A stretch of 64,000 nucleotides of DNA from an uncultured Aquimarina sp. (GCA_947489195.1 CANLCT010000020.1:1-64000), one strand, 5' to 3'. Positions 1-8,950 are shown, counted from the stretch's first letter. Made by a program: numbers and translations. The notes: generated from the letters alone by a model not told the origin.

Positions 1-97
1 TTAAGCATCATTAACGAACCGCCAAGTACGCGACCCGTACGCTTGGTGGTGTGAGAGGCGCACTCTCCTCATTTATGGGGAGAGCCGTCTACTCGAT
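1..97 (+). mobile_element. 3' end of a group II intron (domains V and VI)
   Basis: Bases 18-49 fold like intron domain V: CCGCCAAG pairs with CTTGGTGG and GTACG with CGTAC. A two-base CG bulge sits on the 3' side and the loop is short. Bases 51-97 form a domain VI-like hairpin (CTCTCC with GGGGAG) and end in ACTCGAT, the AY-type 3' boundary usual for bacterial introns. The reverse transcriptase gene would lie before the window on the same strand. The inferred 3' exon begins at 98, only 15 bases past the stop of the opposite-strand lipoprotein gene. The intron identity is recognised from memory of bacterial intron ends, without alignment. Confidence 0.75.
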
Positions 98-111
98 TAT
101 CTGCTTTTTTT

Positions 112-759
112 TTATTTTTTATTAAATTTACTTCTTTGACAAACACCTTTAATCAATTCATCAATGAGTTTTTCCTCATCATCCTTGTTAGATTTTATGA
201 TTTCGATCGCCCACTCGCATCCAGATAATCGAAAATGGTTTTCCCAACCTTCATAATCTAATAATTCAAGAATTGAAAGAGTAACAGAACCGCCACGTTC
301 GCCATGTCCACCAGCTATAGATTCACCAATATTGATTTGGTTTTTAAAAGGATAAAGATACACACCGTACCAATGATGTGTTTTATGCTCTTTAGTAGGA
401 GCTTGATTTTTATAGCTAATTCTTAAATTCTTGTTTTTCAAATTATCTAAGGAGATTGTATCTGAGAATGATTTAATTTCATCAAGTGATATGTCTTTTT
501 TATTCTTCCAAGTTATTTGTTGATCATCATAAGTATATGCTTTCAATTGATTAGGATAAGCTAAAAAATCATATCCCTTATCATACATTGATTCAGTTTT
601 TATAATAAGATATTGGGAATTTGTTAATTCAATTATTAATTCCCATTGGTCCGTTGGAATTACTTTTTTTATCATATCCGTTGTTTCACTTTTTTTAGAT
701 TTTGTGGTACATCCAATGATTAACAGTAAAAGGGAAAAATAGAGTATTTTTTTTATCAT
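112..759 (-). CDS. hypothetical lipoprotein, 215 aa
   Basis: I do not recognise the family. The N terminus has two lysines, a hydrophobic stretch and a lipobox ending LIIGC, so the protein is probably lipidated at Cys17 and anchored in the envelope. The mature part is soluble, lysine-rich and without further membrane segments. A glycine-rich GGHGERGG patch lies near residue 150, followed by an SGCEWAIEI segment that looks like part of a beta-sandwich core. The gene lies between a group II intron end and an attC-like inverted repeat, which suggests an accessory, possibly cassette-borne gene. The start at 759 is chosen because it directly precedes the signal peptide. Confidence 0.75.
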   Translation of the reverse strand: MIKKILYFSLLLLIIGCTTKSKKSETTDMIKKVIPTDQWELIIELTNSQYLIIKTESMYDKGYDFLAYPNQLKAYTYDDQQITWKNKKDISLDEIKSFSDTISLDNLKNKNLRISYKNQAPTKEHKTHHWYGVYLYPFKNQINIGESIAGGHGERGGSVTLSILELLDYEGWENHFRLSGCEWAIEIIKSNKDDEEKLIDELIKGVCQRSKFNKK

Positions 760-781
760 TCGCGGTTTAGGTAATTGCAGA

Positions 782-946
782 TAACGCTAAATATATGAAT
801 CGGAGCAAGGCAAGCGCACCTATACCAATTGATCTATCTGCGCATTTTTATTTCTTGTTTAATTTATAAAAATCTAGCGCCATTGCAAAAAGGAAATGAC
901 CTTTCGATCCAGCACTAACTTTGCTCTGATTTCATATATGATGTTA
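782..946 (-). repeat. long imperfect inverted repeat, attC-like
   Basis: Left arm 782-808 (TAACGC...GGAGCAA) and right arm 921-946 (TTGCTC...ATGTTA) are imperfect inverted copies of about 26 bases flanking some 112 bases. Read on the minus strand the element starts TAACA shortly after the stop codon of the DUF6155 gene. It ends AGCGTTA just ahead of the next minus-strand gene. That is the placement and edge sequence expected of an integron-cassette recombination site. The outer seven bases do not exactly match the RYYYAAC/GTTRRRY consensus, so a non-integron repeat remains possible. Confidence 0.45.
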
Positions 947-958
947 GCTACTGGCCTT

Positions 959-1435
959 TCAACAATATAGTTCCATTCCATATTCACTGGCTGCATAAGA
1001 TATTGCATTAATTCTATCCTCATATTTTTCTTCTTCACCAATCTCAGCTATTCCACTAATAGCGCTATCAAACATTTTTCCAATTGCCACATAATACTTG
1101 TCATCAAAGTATCCGAAATTTTGAATGATTTCAAGACAACATTCTATATAATATAATTCCAGTTCAACATTAAGTTCAGTTATTTTCATTTTACGAACAG
1201 TTCGTATTATTTTCCGCGCTTCTGATTCGCGTAAAACCATTTCTCTACCGCTAGGGTAAACATAACGTTCAATTTCTCTCTTATACTTTTTAACTAGAGT
1301 TTCAATTTTTACTCCAGAAAAAATATCGAGAAATTCTTTTGCAGATGGAATTTTGGAGTACATTTCTGAGATGAGTTTAATCATTTCAGTTTTCTCCATT
1401 TTATTAAGTTCCCTTTTTACATCTCTTAATCCCAT
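959..1435 (-). CDS. DUF6155 family protein, 158 aa
   Basis: The protein is small, charged and probably all-alpha. It begins MGLRDVKRELNKMEKTEMIKL and continues with an 'LISEMYSK' helix, a 'KYKREIERYVYP' segment and a 'FDDKYYVAIGKMFDSAI' segment. This order matches the uncharacterised DUF6155 family as I know it. No signal peptide or catalytic motif is visible, so it is presumably cytoplasmic with unknown function. DUF6155 genes are often accessory genes in Bacteroidota, and here the attC-like repeat begins right after the stop codon. The family assignment is by recognition of the pattern, without alignment. Confidence 0.7.
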   Translation of the reverse strand: MGLRDVKRELNKMEKTEMIKLISEMYSKIPSAKEFLDIFSGVKIETLVKKYKREIERYVYPSGREMVLRESEARKIIRTVRKMKITELNVELELYYIECCLEIIQNFGYFDDKYYVAIGKMFDSAISGIAEIGEEEKYEDRINAISYAASEYGMELYC

Positions 1436-1688
1436 TTAGATCAATCAATTTTTATTGCTGGTAGCTAACTAGAATATATAATCATTAACTATATATTTCT
1501 AAGTATTAAGATCATTAAATATAATGTTAATTTGTAAAAATTCCCATCACAAAAAATAAATAATACTAAAATTAGCATGAATAGGTGTTAGTTCCGATGT
1601 GATAAGATAAATAAGTCTGAATAGTAATAAAATTAAGGCAACCAACAAATGTTGTCCATTTAGGAATTGAAAGTGAATTGGGTTTTTG

Positions 1689-2321
1689 TCAATTTTTTTT
1701 AATTAAAAGTTGAAGTCCCAATCCTATAAATATATAACCACTTACTTTTTTCATTATTTTTCCAATGCTATTATTTTTTCTTAACGTGTTTGTCATAAAT
1801 GAAGCTGATAAAGCCAAAAATAAACACCAAATAGTACCCGTAAACAAAAATGTTCCTCCAAGAATTAGAAAAGGGACAGCATTATTTGCGTATTCAGGTT
1901 TAATAAATTGGGGTAATAGGGACAGAAAAAAGAGCGCGACTTTCGGGTTTAAAACATTAGTCCAAAAGCCTTGACGATATATTTTCCATAAATTAGTTTT
2001 TTCAAATTCAGTTTTCTCATTATCAAATAAGTGGGATTTATCAATAAGCATTTTTATTCCCAAATAAATCAAATAAGCTGCCCCAGTCCATTTTACTATA
2101 TTAAAAAATACTATTGATTTAGCTAATAATACGGACAATCCAAATGCCGCAAGTATAATATGAATTATTGCACCACTACCAATTCCGAGTACAGAATATA
2201 TCCCCGCTTTTTTTCCTTGGGCAATGCTACGGGTAATAATATAAATTGAATCTGCTCCAGGTGTCAGATTCATAATAATTCCGGCTAATAAAAATCCTAA
2301 ATAGTTTTCAATACCATCCAT
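1689..2321 (-). CDS. LysE/RhtB family exporter
   Basis: The 210-residue integral membrane protein has about six hydrophobic segments. The family's N-terminal signature is present: a first membrane helix followed by NLTPGADSIYIITRSIAQGKKAGI, then a GIGSGAIIHI helix. Members export amino acids or related small metabolites, driven by the proton gradient. The substrate cannot be read from the sequence. The length is normal for the family. The 253 bases before it (1436-1688) contain no gene, and the start at 2321 leads straight into the conserved N-terminal helix. It forms part of a run of accessory minus-strand genes at the left of the window. Confidence 0.88.
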   Translation of the reverse strand: MDGIENYLGFLLAGIIMNLTPGADSIYIITRSIAQGKKAGIYSVLGIGSGAIIHIILAAFGLSVLLAKSIVFFNIVKWTGAAYLIYLGIKMLIDKSHLFDNEKTEFEKTNLWKIYRQGFWTNVLNPKVALFFLSLLPQFIKPEYANNAVPFLILGGTFLFTGTIWCLFLALSASFMTNTLRKNNSIGKIMKKVSGYIFIGLGLQLLIKKN

Positions 2322-2562
2322 TTTAAATTCTGATATTAGTTTTCTTATTAAAAAAATTATACTAAGATTTCTTATACTTTATAAAGGTCAAGCTTTGGAT
2401 TAAATTACAAAACTTGGATTAATTATATACATTATTGAAGTTTTTTCTTGAATTAATTTTTTAAGTGCATTGAACTGTCTTTTTTTATGGATAATTATTA
2501 CTTTTAGTAACCTTACATAGGAATACCATTATATGTATATCATTTTTAAGCTTTATTAGATT

Positions 2563-3306
2563 ATGAAAATTTGTGTAGCCCAAACAGCACCTATTAAAGG
2601 AGCTATTTCAAAAAATATTGAAAGCCATAAAAAATTGATTATGCTTGCTGTTCAAAAAAGTGCAAACATTATAGTTTTTCCAGAACTTTCAATAACAGGT
2701 TACGAGCCTGAATTGGCAGCAAAATTAGCTACAACTATGAATGATAAAAGGTTTGATGAATTTCAGGAAATTAGTGATTTACATAAAATTATAATAGGCA
2801 TTGGAGTGCCGACAAAGAACGAAAACGGGATTTGTATTAGCATGGTGTTATTTCAACCTAATAAAGAAAGAAAGACGTACTCAAAAGCTTACCTCCATTC
2901 TGGTGAAGAAAAATATTTTATAGCAGGAAAAAACTTAGCTCCAATTACAGGCGGCAATCATAAAATTGCCTTTGCCATATGTTATGAAACGTCTATAGAA
3001 GACCATGCAGAAAAAGCATATAAAAATAAAGCCGACGTGTATATGGCAAGTGTATTGAATTCGATAAATGGAGTAGATAAGGATTTACATCGAATTTCGG
3101 AAACGGCAAAAAAATATAAAATGCTAGCCCTAATGGCTAATCTAGTAGGTAAATCGGGAGGCTATGATTGTGCTGGGAAAAGCTCGGTTTGGAATAATGA
3201 AGGTAAATTAATAGAACAATTGGACGAGGCTAATCAGGGGATAATCATTTTTGATAGTATTACGGAACAGGTAATCAAAAAAGTTACAAGTATTAAAAGT
3301 AATTAA
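2563..3306 (+). CDS. carbon-nitrogen hydrolase (nitrilase superfamily)
   Basis: This 247-residue cytoplasmic enzyme belongs to the nitrilase/omega-amidase superfamily. The catalytic triad is visible: Glu41 in FPELSITGYEP, Lys108 in YSKAYLHSGEE and Cys140 in AFAICYE. Such enzymes hydrolyse amide or nitrile C-N bonds, but this sequence does not show the substrate. The length is typical for single-domain members. The gene stands alone on the plus strand with a strong shared terminator directly after it. It could be an omega-amidase-like metabolite repair enzyme or a carbamoylputrescine amidase relative. Only the family is certain. Confidence 0.88.
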   Translation: MKICVAQTAPIKGAISKNIESHKKLIMLAVQKSANIIVFPELSITGYEPELAAKLATTMNDKRFDEFQEISDLHKIIIGIGVPTKNENGICISMVLFQPNKERKTYSKAYLHSGEEKYFIAGKNLAPITGGNHKIAFAICYETSIEDHAEKAYKNKADVYMASVLNSINGVDKDLHRISETAKKYKMLALMANLVGKSGGYDCAGKSSVWNNEGKLIEQLDEANQGIIIFDSITEQVIKKVTSIKSN

Positions 3307-3362
3307 TTGTTTTTTTAGTGGGTTATTCGTGATTCTATTTTATAAGCTTATTTTAAGCTATG

Positions 3363-3399
3363 AAAAAAGCTTGGAAACATAACGTATCCAAGCTTTTTT
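3363..3399. terminator. bidirectional intrinsic terminator
   Basis: A perfect 13-base stem (AAAAAAGCTTGGA with TCCAAGCTTTTTT) has an 11-base loop and A/T tracts on both sides. It lies between the convergent nitrilase gene and the lipoprotein gene at 3431, so it can serve both. Confidence 0.9.
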
Positions 3400-3430
3400 T
3401 GTAATAACTATACTAAAATTTAAACAGGGC

Positions 3431-4786
3431 TTATTTGTTTCTTGGTGATCCAATTTGAGTACCAATTACACTATTGCTAGGCTGCGTAATTACTGGGCAA
3501 TTGATAATTGCACCTGTAGCAGTTAATAAGTCTGATAAAGAATTTGCTAAAGGACTTGGGTTTGCATTTCCTCTAAAAGGAATTAAAGTTCCATCAGCCA
3601 ATAAGTCATTTATTTGATCAAAACTTCTTAAAATAGGGCGGTCGTTTTCAGGTACAGTAAATTCAGTAATATGTGCATCCCACATTGGAGCATATCTTTG
3701 ATCACTAGGATCAATAGGGAACGTATTTGTTGGATCTTGTACTTGTCTGTTACTTAAAGATGCCGTATTTAAACCTTGTACTCCAAAACCATCAGTATCT
3801 GTTGTTCTTCCGTTTGCTGTAGGGCTAAAAGGTAGCATAGAACCACCTGGGAATAATCCAAATGTTGGTAAATTAGCTAATTTTGGTGCAAAAACTCCTA
3901 ATTCAATGGCAGCTGGTGCTGGGTCAGAAGTATCTGTTACGATATGGAAATAAAATGGTTTATCATCATGCCATCCATCTAAAAGTTGCATTACAACTGA
4001 TGCTTGATCTATAGCTAAATTTGGATTGTTTAAATCATCTTCTTGTGCAGGACCGTTCCCATCTGGGTGAGGAATTCTATCATGTATTCCAGTACTATTA
4101 GCAACCAATTGCGCGTTAATTACAACACCACTTGGTAGCACAACATATGAAGACCAGTTATCGTCAGCTACAGCTCCAGGCTCTACAGAAGCAGGAGGGA
4201 AACCAAATAATAATCCATCAGCAGGTCCAGCTGTTAATGATCTTTTTGGAGAAAAATCAACAGAACCTTCAAATACCAATCTACCACCTCTTGTCCAATA
4301 TGCTTTTTGTTCTCCGCCAGAACCTATAGAAGCAGCCATTCTAGGAGAAAAAATAACCCCCAATTTTTTGGCCATTTTTTTGTTTGATGCTTCTGTTATT
4401 ACATAATATCCTTTTCTTCGAGTTCCGTTAGGTAGGGTTTCCCATCCTTGAAACATCGGGAACCTAGCAGTAGGTCCAGCAGGAGCTTCATCTCTATCAA
4501 TTCTAAAATCAATACCCAATACACTTGGCAAAAATACATTTTGGTCTTTTGTAAATCTTAGCGCAGGTTTAAATACATTATAAGGCACTCCTCCGTCTCG
4601 TCGAATACTTCTCAATAATAAGTTTGCTTCTTTTAAAGCCCTAAATGATTGTTTTGAGATAAATCTAGAATCGGCTGTTGTCAATTCATCGGTTGCTGTT
4701 TGTGTATCTTCTACATCGGTGTTACAAGCTGTAAATAATGAGGCTGCAATAATCCCCCCGATCATTATTGTTTTTAAATTTTTCAT
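3431..4786 (-). CDS. secreted lipoprotein of unknown function, 451 aa
   Basis: The signal peptide ends in a lipobox (ASLFTAC, Cys21), so this is an envelope lipoprotein. The mature chain is rich in Pro, Gly and Asp, with no membrane helix and no T9SS tail. Recognisable stretches are a repeated 'GV.(F/Y)(S/A)P(R/K)' element (near residues 145 and 300), 'FYFHIVTDTSDP' and 'APMWDAHITEF'. Together these suggest two related beta-rich halves and resemble uncharacterised secreted proteins of Bacteroidota and other phyla. I cannot assign a function. A palindromic operator candidate lies 55 bases upstream and a long gene-free region precedes it, so it is probably transcribed alone and regulated. Confidence 0.8.
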   Translation of the reverse strand: MKNLKTIMIGGIIAASLFTACNTDVEDTQTATDELTTADSRFISKQSFRALKEANLLLRSIRRDGGVPYNVFKPALRFTKDQNVFLPSVLGIDFRIDRDEAPAGPTARFPMFQGWETLPNGTRRKGYYVITEASNKKMAKKLGVIFSPRMAASIGSGGEQKAYWTRGGRLVFEGSVDFSPKRSLTAGPADGLLFGFPPASVEPGAVADDNWSSYVVLPSGVVINAQLVANSTGIHDRIPHPDGNGPAQEDDLNNPNLAIDQASVVMQLLDGWHDDKPFYFHIVTDTSDPAPAAIELGVFAPKLANLPTFGLFPGGSMLPFSPTANGRTTDTDGFGVQGLNTASLSNRQVQDPTNTFPIDPSDQRYAPMWDAHITEFTVPENDRPILRSFDQINDLLADGTLIPFRGNANPSPLANSLSDLLTATGAIINCPVITQPSNSVIGTQIGSPRNK

Positions 4787-4840
4787 CTTTGTGTTTTTTT
4801 AATGATTTACGTTTTTTTAATAATTATATTTTTTTAATGT

Positions 4841-4862
4841 AAAACGATTGGCCAATCATTTT
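4841..4862. promoter_or_regulatory. near-perfect 22-base palindrome, candidate operator
   Basis: The core GATTGGCCAATC (4846-4857) is a perfect 12-base palindrome. The arms extend to AAAA and TTTT with one mismatch on each side. It lies 55 bases ahead of the start codon of the unknown lipoprotein, where a repressor or activator site would be expected. No regulator gene is adjacent. Confidence 0.5.
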
Positions 4863-5368
4863 CTCAAACGTTATAAATTTGATACTAATTCAGACGATAT
4901 CATTATTCTTGCTTACACTCCTACAAGAAGAAAATCTTTAAAAAGACAGGAAAAAAAATAAATTTTAGTATAATTAAAATTTATAGAAAACTGATTTTTA
5001 GATATTTAAAAACAATAAATAGTCAATTGTTAAAAAAAACAAAAAAATATTTTTAAGTGTAATTTTAACAGTTTTGTAGGATAAAAACTGATTGTAAATG
5101 TCACATAACTAACACATTACGACGTTAAATTTTGAAAACAATAAATCAGTTTTTCTTTTTTTAGCTACTTTTTACCATTAAAAAAATATAATGCGAATGC
5201 TTTTTTAAAACGGTTATATAAAAATTGTAGTTTTAGTTATTTAATAACTGGATCAAGGGAAGTTGATTTTTTTATTCGCTTTCAGGTTTGATATCTCTAG
5301 ACTAGCCTCGTTAATTATATATAGAGAATCAAGGATTAGCAAAAGAGTCTAAAGTTTTGAAAAAAGGT

Positions 5369-5412
5369 AAACAACTTAAATTGTTTTAATACCTCGTGGG
5401 CTTGCTCCGAGG
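5369..5412. repeat. two adjacent small hairpins, possible REP-like unit
   Basis: AAACAA...TTGTTT (about 5369-5386) is followed by CCTCG...CGAGG (5392-5412) with a GC-rich loop unlike the surrounding AT-rich DNA. The second hairpin looks like the dispersed palindromes of flavobacterial intergenic regions, but no second copy is seen in this window. Confidence 0.35.
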
Positions 5413-5482
5413 ATTATTTACTTACGACTATGATTCTTTTTCATTGCACTATAAAAAATATACATAAAGGTGTATAAAATGA

Positions 5483-5511
5483 AATGAACTAGCCTAATTG
5501 ACTAGTTCATT
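5483..5511 (-). terminator. terminator of the hydrolase-OsmC gene
   Basis: A perfect 10-base stem, AATGAACTAG with CTAGTTCATT, has a 9-base loop. On the minus strand it is followed by a moderately T-rich run. It lies 35 bases past the stop codon of the gene at 5547. Confidence 0.7.
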
Positions 5512-5546
5512 GTTACTATAAGTATTATTAAAAAAAGAGGTTTAAT

Positions 5547-6767
5547 CTAAATAGGTAAAATACTTGTTATTACTTGAGATTTATGATGTAATGTTTTATG
5601 AACCGGGCATTTGTCTGCAATTTTTAAAATACGGTTTAATTGATCTTCATTTAAACTAGGAGCAGACAGTTTTATTTTCCTGATAAAAGTGTCAATTTTA
5701 GCAGTGTTTTGCTCACAATTTTGGCAATCGGTATTGTATTGTTTACTATGACTAGTATGTACTTCTACATTATCAACCTGCCACCCTTTTCGTTTGGCAT
5801 ACATTTGAATTGTCATTGCTGTACAGGCAGATAGGCCAGCAGAAACAAATTCATATGGATTAGGTCCAAAATTATTACCGCCTACTTTTTCTGGTTCATC
5901 AGCAAATAAATAATGATTTCCTATTTTCATTTGAGTAGTAAATCCATCGGTAGCATTTAAACTTGCAGCAACTTCATCGGTTGTTTTTAAAGTTTTCTTT
6001 TCAGGGAATTTAATATAACGTTTTGACCAGCCAGCAATAACTTCACCCACATAAATCGAATCTTGTTTTCGCATAAGTAAATGATCAGCTCCATCAAGAC
6101 TTATAAAGCTTTTGGGGTGTTTGGCCGCTTTGTAAATTTCTTCGGCATTTTTTATACCTACGGTGGTATCCTGAGGAGAATGTAATACTAATAGTGCTTT
6201 TTCTAAACGATGTGCATGATCGGGTAATGATTTTTCTTGTAAATCATCAATAAATTGTTTCTTTATGGTAAACTGTCTTCCGCCTAAATTAACGTTTGCT
6301 ACACCCGTTTCTACAATTTCATCAACTTTATCTTGTAATAAATGAGTGACATGTTTTGGGTTTGATGGGGCTCCGATAGTTGCTACAGCAGTTATGGAGC
6401 TAATGCTTGAGGCTGCAAAAATTGCAGCAGCTCCTCCTAAAGAATGTCCTATAAGTAGAACTGGAGATTTATGGTGAATGTTTAAATAGTCTGATGCGGC
6501 TATTAAATCTTCAACATTACCAGAAAAATTTGTATCCTCAAAATCACCTTCGCTTTCGCCCAATCCGGTAAAATCAAATCGCAATACCCCAAAACCCTGA
6601 GCGGTTAAAGCACGACTAATATTCCGAATAGCACCTAAATTTTTGTTACACGTAAAGCAATGTGCAAATAACACAAAATTATGAGGAAGCTGATTAAACG
6701 GTAATTCCAATCGACCAGATAACTGTTGACCTGTTGCGTTTTTAAATGTAACTTTTTGAATATTCAC
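5547..6767 (-). CDS. alpha/beta hydrolase-OsmC fusion protein
   Basis: This is a two-domain cytoplasmic protein of 406 residues. Residues 1-255 are an alpha/beta hydrolase with nucleophile Ser109 in GHSLGG and the likely acid and base Asp200 (SPQD) and His229 (GADH). Residues 270-406 are an OsmC/Ohr-like domain with the two redox cysteines Cys315 (GLSACTAM) and Cys387 (KCPVHKTL). OsmC proteins reduce organic hydroperoxides, and the hydrolase half may release or process an ester or peroxide substrate. This fusion is a known arrangement and the length is usual for it. The gene stands apart, with its own terminator downstream and a separate hydrolase gene upstream in the same direction. Confidence 0.9.
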   Translation of the reverse strand: MNIQKVTFKNATGQQLSGRLELPFNQLPHNFVLFAHCFTCNKNLGAIRNISRALTAQGFGVLRFDFTGLGESEGDFEDTNFSGNVEDLIAASDYLNIHHKSPVLLIGHSLGGAAAIFAASSISSITAVATIGAPSNPKHVTHLLQDKVDEIVETGVANVNLGGRQFTIKKQFIDDLQEKSLPDHAHRLEKALLVLHSPQDTTVGIKNAEEIYKAAKHPKSFISLDGADHLLMRKQDSIYVGEVIAGWSKRYIKFPEKKTLKTTDEVAASLNATDGFTTQMKIGNHYLFADEPEKVGGNNFGPNPYEFVSAGLSACTAMTIQMYAKRKGWQVDNVEVHTSHSKQYNTDCQNCEQNTAKIDTFIRKIKLSAPSLNEDQLNRILKIADKCPVHKTLHHKSQVITSILPI

Positions 6768-6887
6768 GATAGATTTTCTTTTAAATGTTCATTGCATATG
6801 TCGCATTAATTTATTTAGTATGACAAATACTTTTGCCTAAAATTATTGCAGTATTCCTGTTTTGATAAAATTCAAACATATCAATTT

Positions 6888-7775
6888 TTAGGCGTTGATT
6901 ATTGCTATGATTTGCTTTAGGGCTATTTTGGCTTCTTCCATTACAGGAAGAAATGGCCAAATATGAGGCATATTGGTTCCTTTAATTATTTCAATAGCTA
7001 TTCCAGATTCGTCAAATTTTTGAATAGCTGCTACTTGGTCAGGATATGTAATGTCATTTTCGGCAACAAATAATGTTGTTTGAGGGAAATTTTTAAAGCT
7101 ACCATATATCGGTGAAATCATTTTATTTGTTAGCTCATCGTTTTCAGCACACATTTTTTTTGCACTCAGTACTCCTAATTTTGATAACATAGGATCAATC
7201 TTATCGATTTCTTTAATTTTTGGATTACTCATGCTAGCATCCATTACTGGAGATACAAGTATGATGCTTTTGGGTAATTCTAAATTTTTTTGAACAGCCC
7301 TTTGTATTAAGGCCGTGATTAGCGTTCCGCCGACAGAATCTCCAATGAGTATTATTTGTTTCGGGTGATATTTTTTTAAGGCATTGGCATATATAGCATC
7401 GATGTTTTTTGAAATTTCGGAAATCTTGGCTTCAGGAGCTTTGGGATAATTACACATCCAACCAGTGTAGTTTGTTTGAGTAATAATTTTTTGTAACACA
7501 TCCCAGTGGTGTTTTGATGGTCCAGAAACAAAGGCACCTCCATGAATGAAAATTAATAAATTTGTTGAGGAGTCATTTAGACTTACTTCGGTAATTGAAG
7601 TATTTAAAATTTGAAATTTACGGGCCGTATTTTTTTTGAAAAAAGAGCCTTTGGAATGGTGAATATCCTCTTTTCTTAATTTTTTAAAATCAATGGGATT
7701 TTGACTAAAAGTTTTTTTAATCCCCTTTAATTTTAAAGCAAATAAAGTGATATAATATGTTAAGCTCTGATTCAT
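6888..7775 (-). CDS. alpha/beta hydrolase, hormone-sensitive-lipase type esterase
   Basis: The 295-residue protein carries the HSL-family oxyanion motif HGGAF (residues 78-82) and the nucleophile elbow GDSVGG with Ser147. Asp241 (AENDITYPD) and His271 (MPHIWPF) complete the triad. No convincing secretion signal is seen, so it is probably cytoplasmic. Family members hydrolyse short-chain esters or acylated metabolites, and the substrate here is unknown. It lies 120 bases from the start of the hydrolase-OsmC gene on the same strand. That spacing leaves room for a separate promoter, although cotranscription is possible. Confidence 0.88.
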   Translation of the reverse strand: MNQSLTYYITLFALKLKGIKKTFSQNPIDFKKLRKEDIHHSKGSFFKKNTARKFQILNTSITEVSLNDSSTNLLIFIHGGAFVSGPSKHHWDVLQKIITQTNYTGWMCNYPKAPEAKISEISKNIDAIYANALKKYHPKQIILIGDSVGGTLITALIQRAVQKNLELPKSIILVSPVMDASMSNPKIKEIDKIDPMLSKLGVLSAKKMCAENDELTNKMISPIYGSFKNFPQTTLFVAENDITYPDQVAAIQKFDESGIAIEIIKGTNMPHIWPFLPVMEEAKIALKQIIAIINA

Positions 7776-7923
7776 ATGGGGTATTTTGAATTTAAAGCTA
7801 ACAATTTTATAATTATTATTAGAGTTTGTTGATGGTTAAATGAATAAGTAGTTTTAACATAAAATTAATCAACATAAATGATAAAATTGAATACTTATGC
7901 AAGGTATGTGTATTGTTATACTA

Positions 7924-8817
7924 TTACTCGATAACCTCTATAATTTCTATATCAGGAGGAGGAGGTAGTTGAGGTAGATATATTCCTTTTGCTAAGTCCT
8001 TAAATATTATTTTTGTACTAGCTAATGTATCTACTTTTAAGGTGCAAAATTTATAAGATTCTTTAAGAATAAGAAATAAATTATCAAGTTCTATTGGCTC
8101 TTTGTCAGTTCCATATAGACTACAATTGACAAGTTTGTTTTTAAATTGGATCTGTATTTTACAAGTTGCTGCATCAGTATAATTTGCCGAATATGATTTT
8201 TCAATTTTTGACCAATCGATAAAATTTACTTTGTTAATTATCAATTTTAAGATGTTAGGATCTAATTTTCCAGAAAAGAAGCCTTTTTTTTCTGTGTATC
8301 GAATTCCATTAAATAAAATATTACCTAATTGATCAATTTCTATATATAATGATGGGCAACTACCATAACAGCCAGTACAGTAAAAACCAATTCTTTTGTA
8401 GTTGTAATTATTTTTTATCTGAATTTTTTTAAATGATAAACTATTATATGAATGATAATCTTTTATGGCGTTTTTAGATATGGGTTTAATTACTAAGGAG
8501 TCCTTATTTATAATTCTAATTTTATAAATGTATTTATCTCCACCTCTAATGTAATCTTTATAATTATATTTAGGGTGATAGAATGTTAGTAGGCTATCCT
8601 TAATTTCGTATTTGGCATACCTGCCTCCATAAAAATTAGAGCCAATACTATCATTTAAGAAGCTTAAATTTTTTTTATGATTTTCTTTGCCATAAGCTGT
8701 GTGTACAGAAAATTCACTTATCCAGTCTCCTATTAATACATTTGATTTTTGAGGAGGTAATTCATTTTTACAACTTGAAATAATGAATATTAAAATGAAT
8801 AATAATAGTTTATTCAT
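7924..8817 (-). CDS. lipoprotein with DUF6438 domain
   Basis: The short signal peptide ends in a lipobox (IISSC, Cys16), which predicts an envelope lipoprotein of 297 residues. Residues 25-130 look like a lipocalin-like or 'GDW' beta domain of unknown role. Residues 140-260 contain the pattern YCTGCYGSCPSLYIEIDQLGNI, typical of the DUF6438 family (GC-x-G-x-CP-x-Y...G). The function of DUF6438 is unknown. The C terminus ends in a PQLPPPP run. Nothing in the neighbourhood points to a pathway. Codon use and base composition match the surroundings. Confidence 0.75.
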   Translation of the reverse strand: MNKLLLFILIFIISSCKNELPPQKSNVLIGDWISEFSVHTAYGKENHKKNLSFLNDSIGSNFYGGRYAKYEIKDSLLTFYHPKYNYKDYIRGGDKYIYKIRIINKDSLVIKPISKNAIKDYHSYNSLSFKKIQIKNNYNYKRIGFYCTGCYGSCPSLYIEIDQLGNILFNGIRYTEKKGFFSGKLDPNILKLIINKVNFIDWSKIEKSYSANYTDAATCKIQIQFKNKLVNCSLYGTDKEPIELDNLFLILKESYKFCTLKVDTLASTKIIFKDLAKGIYLPQLPPPPDIEIIEVIE

Positions 8818-8950
8818 GCTTGTATTTAATTATAAGTTTTAGCTAGAGGATGCTTATAATGAAGGAGTTTAATTATTTCTGTAGCATACTTAAATGAAAT
8901 TCAAACTTCTTATCACAGCGATGTATTGTTATTGATAATTGTTTTTTATC

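Larger units (their letters stand above)
4787..5546. other. 760-base gene-free region
   Basis: I see no credible gene here. The region holds the palindrome at 4841-4862 next to the lipoprotein gene, two small hairpins at 5369-5412 and the terminator at 5483-5511. The rest is very AT-rich. Confidence 0.7.

Noticed and set aside
1436-1688. Second attC-like element ahead of the LysE gene
   Set aside because: A GTTAGCT sequence is present near 1470 on the minus strand, but I could not find a convincing paired arm in the rest of the interval.
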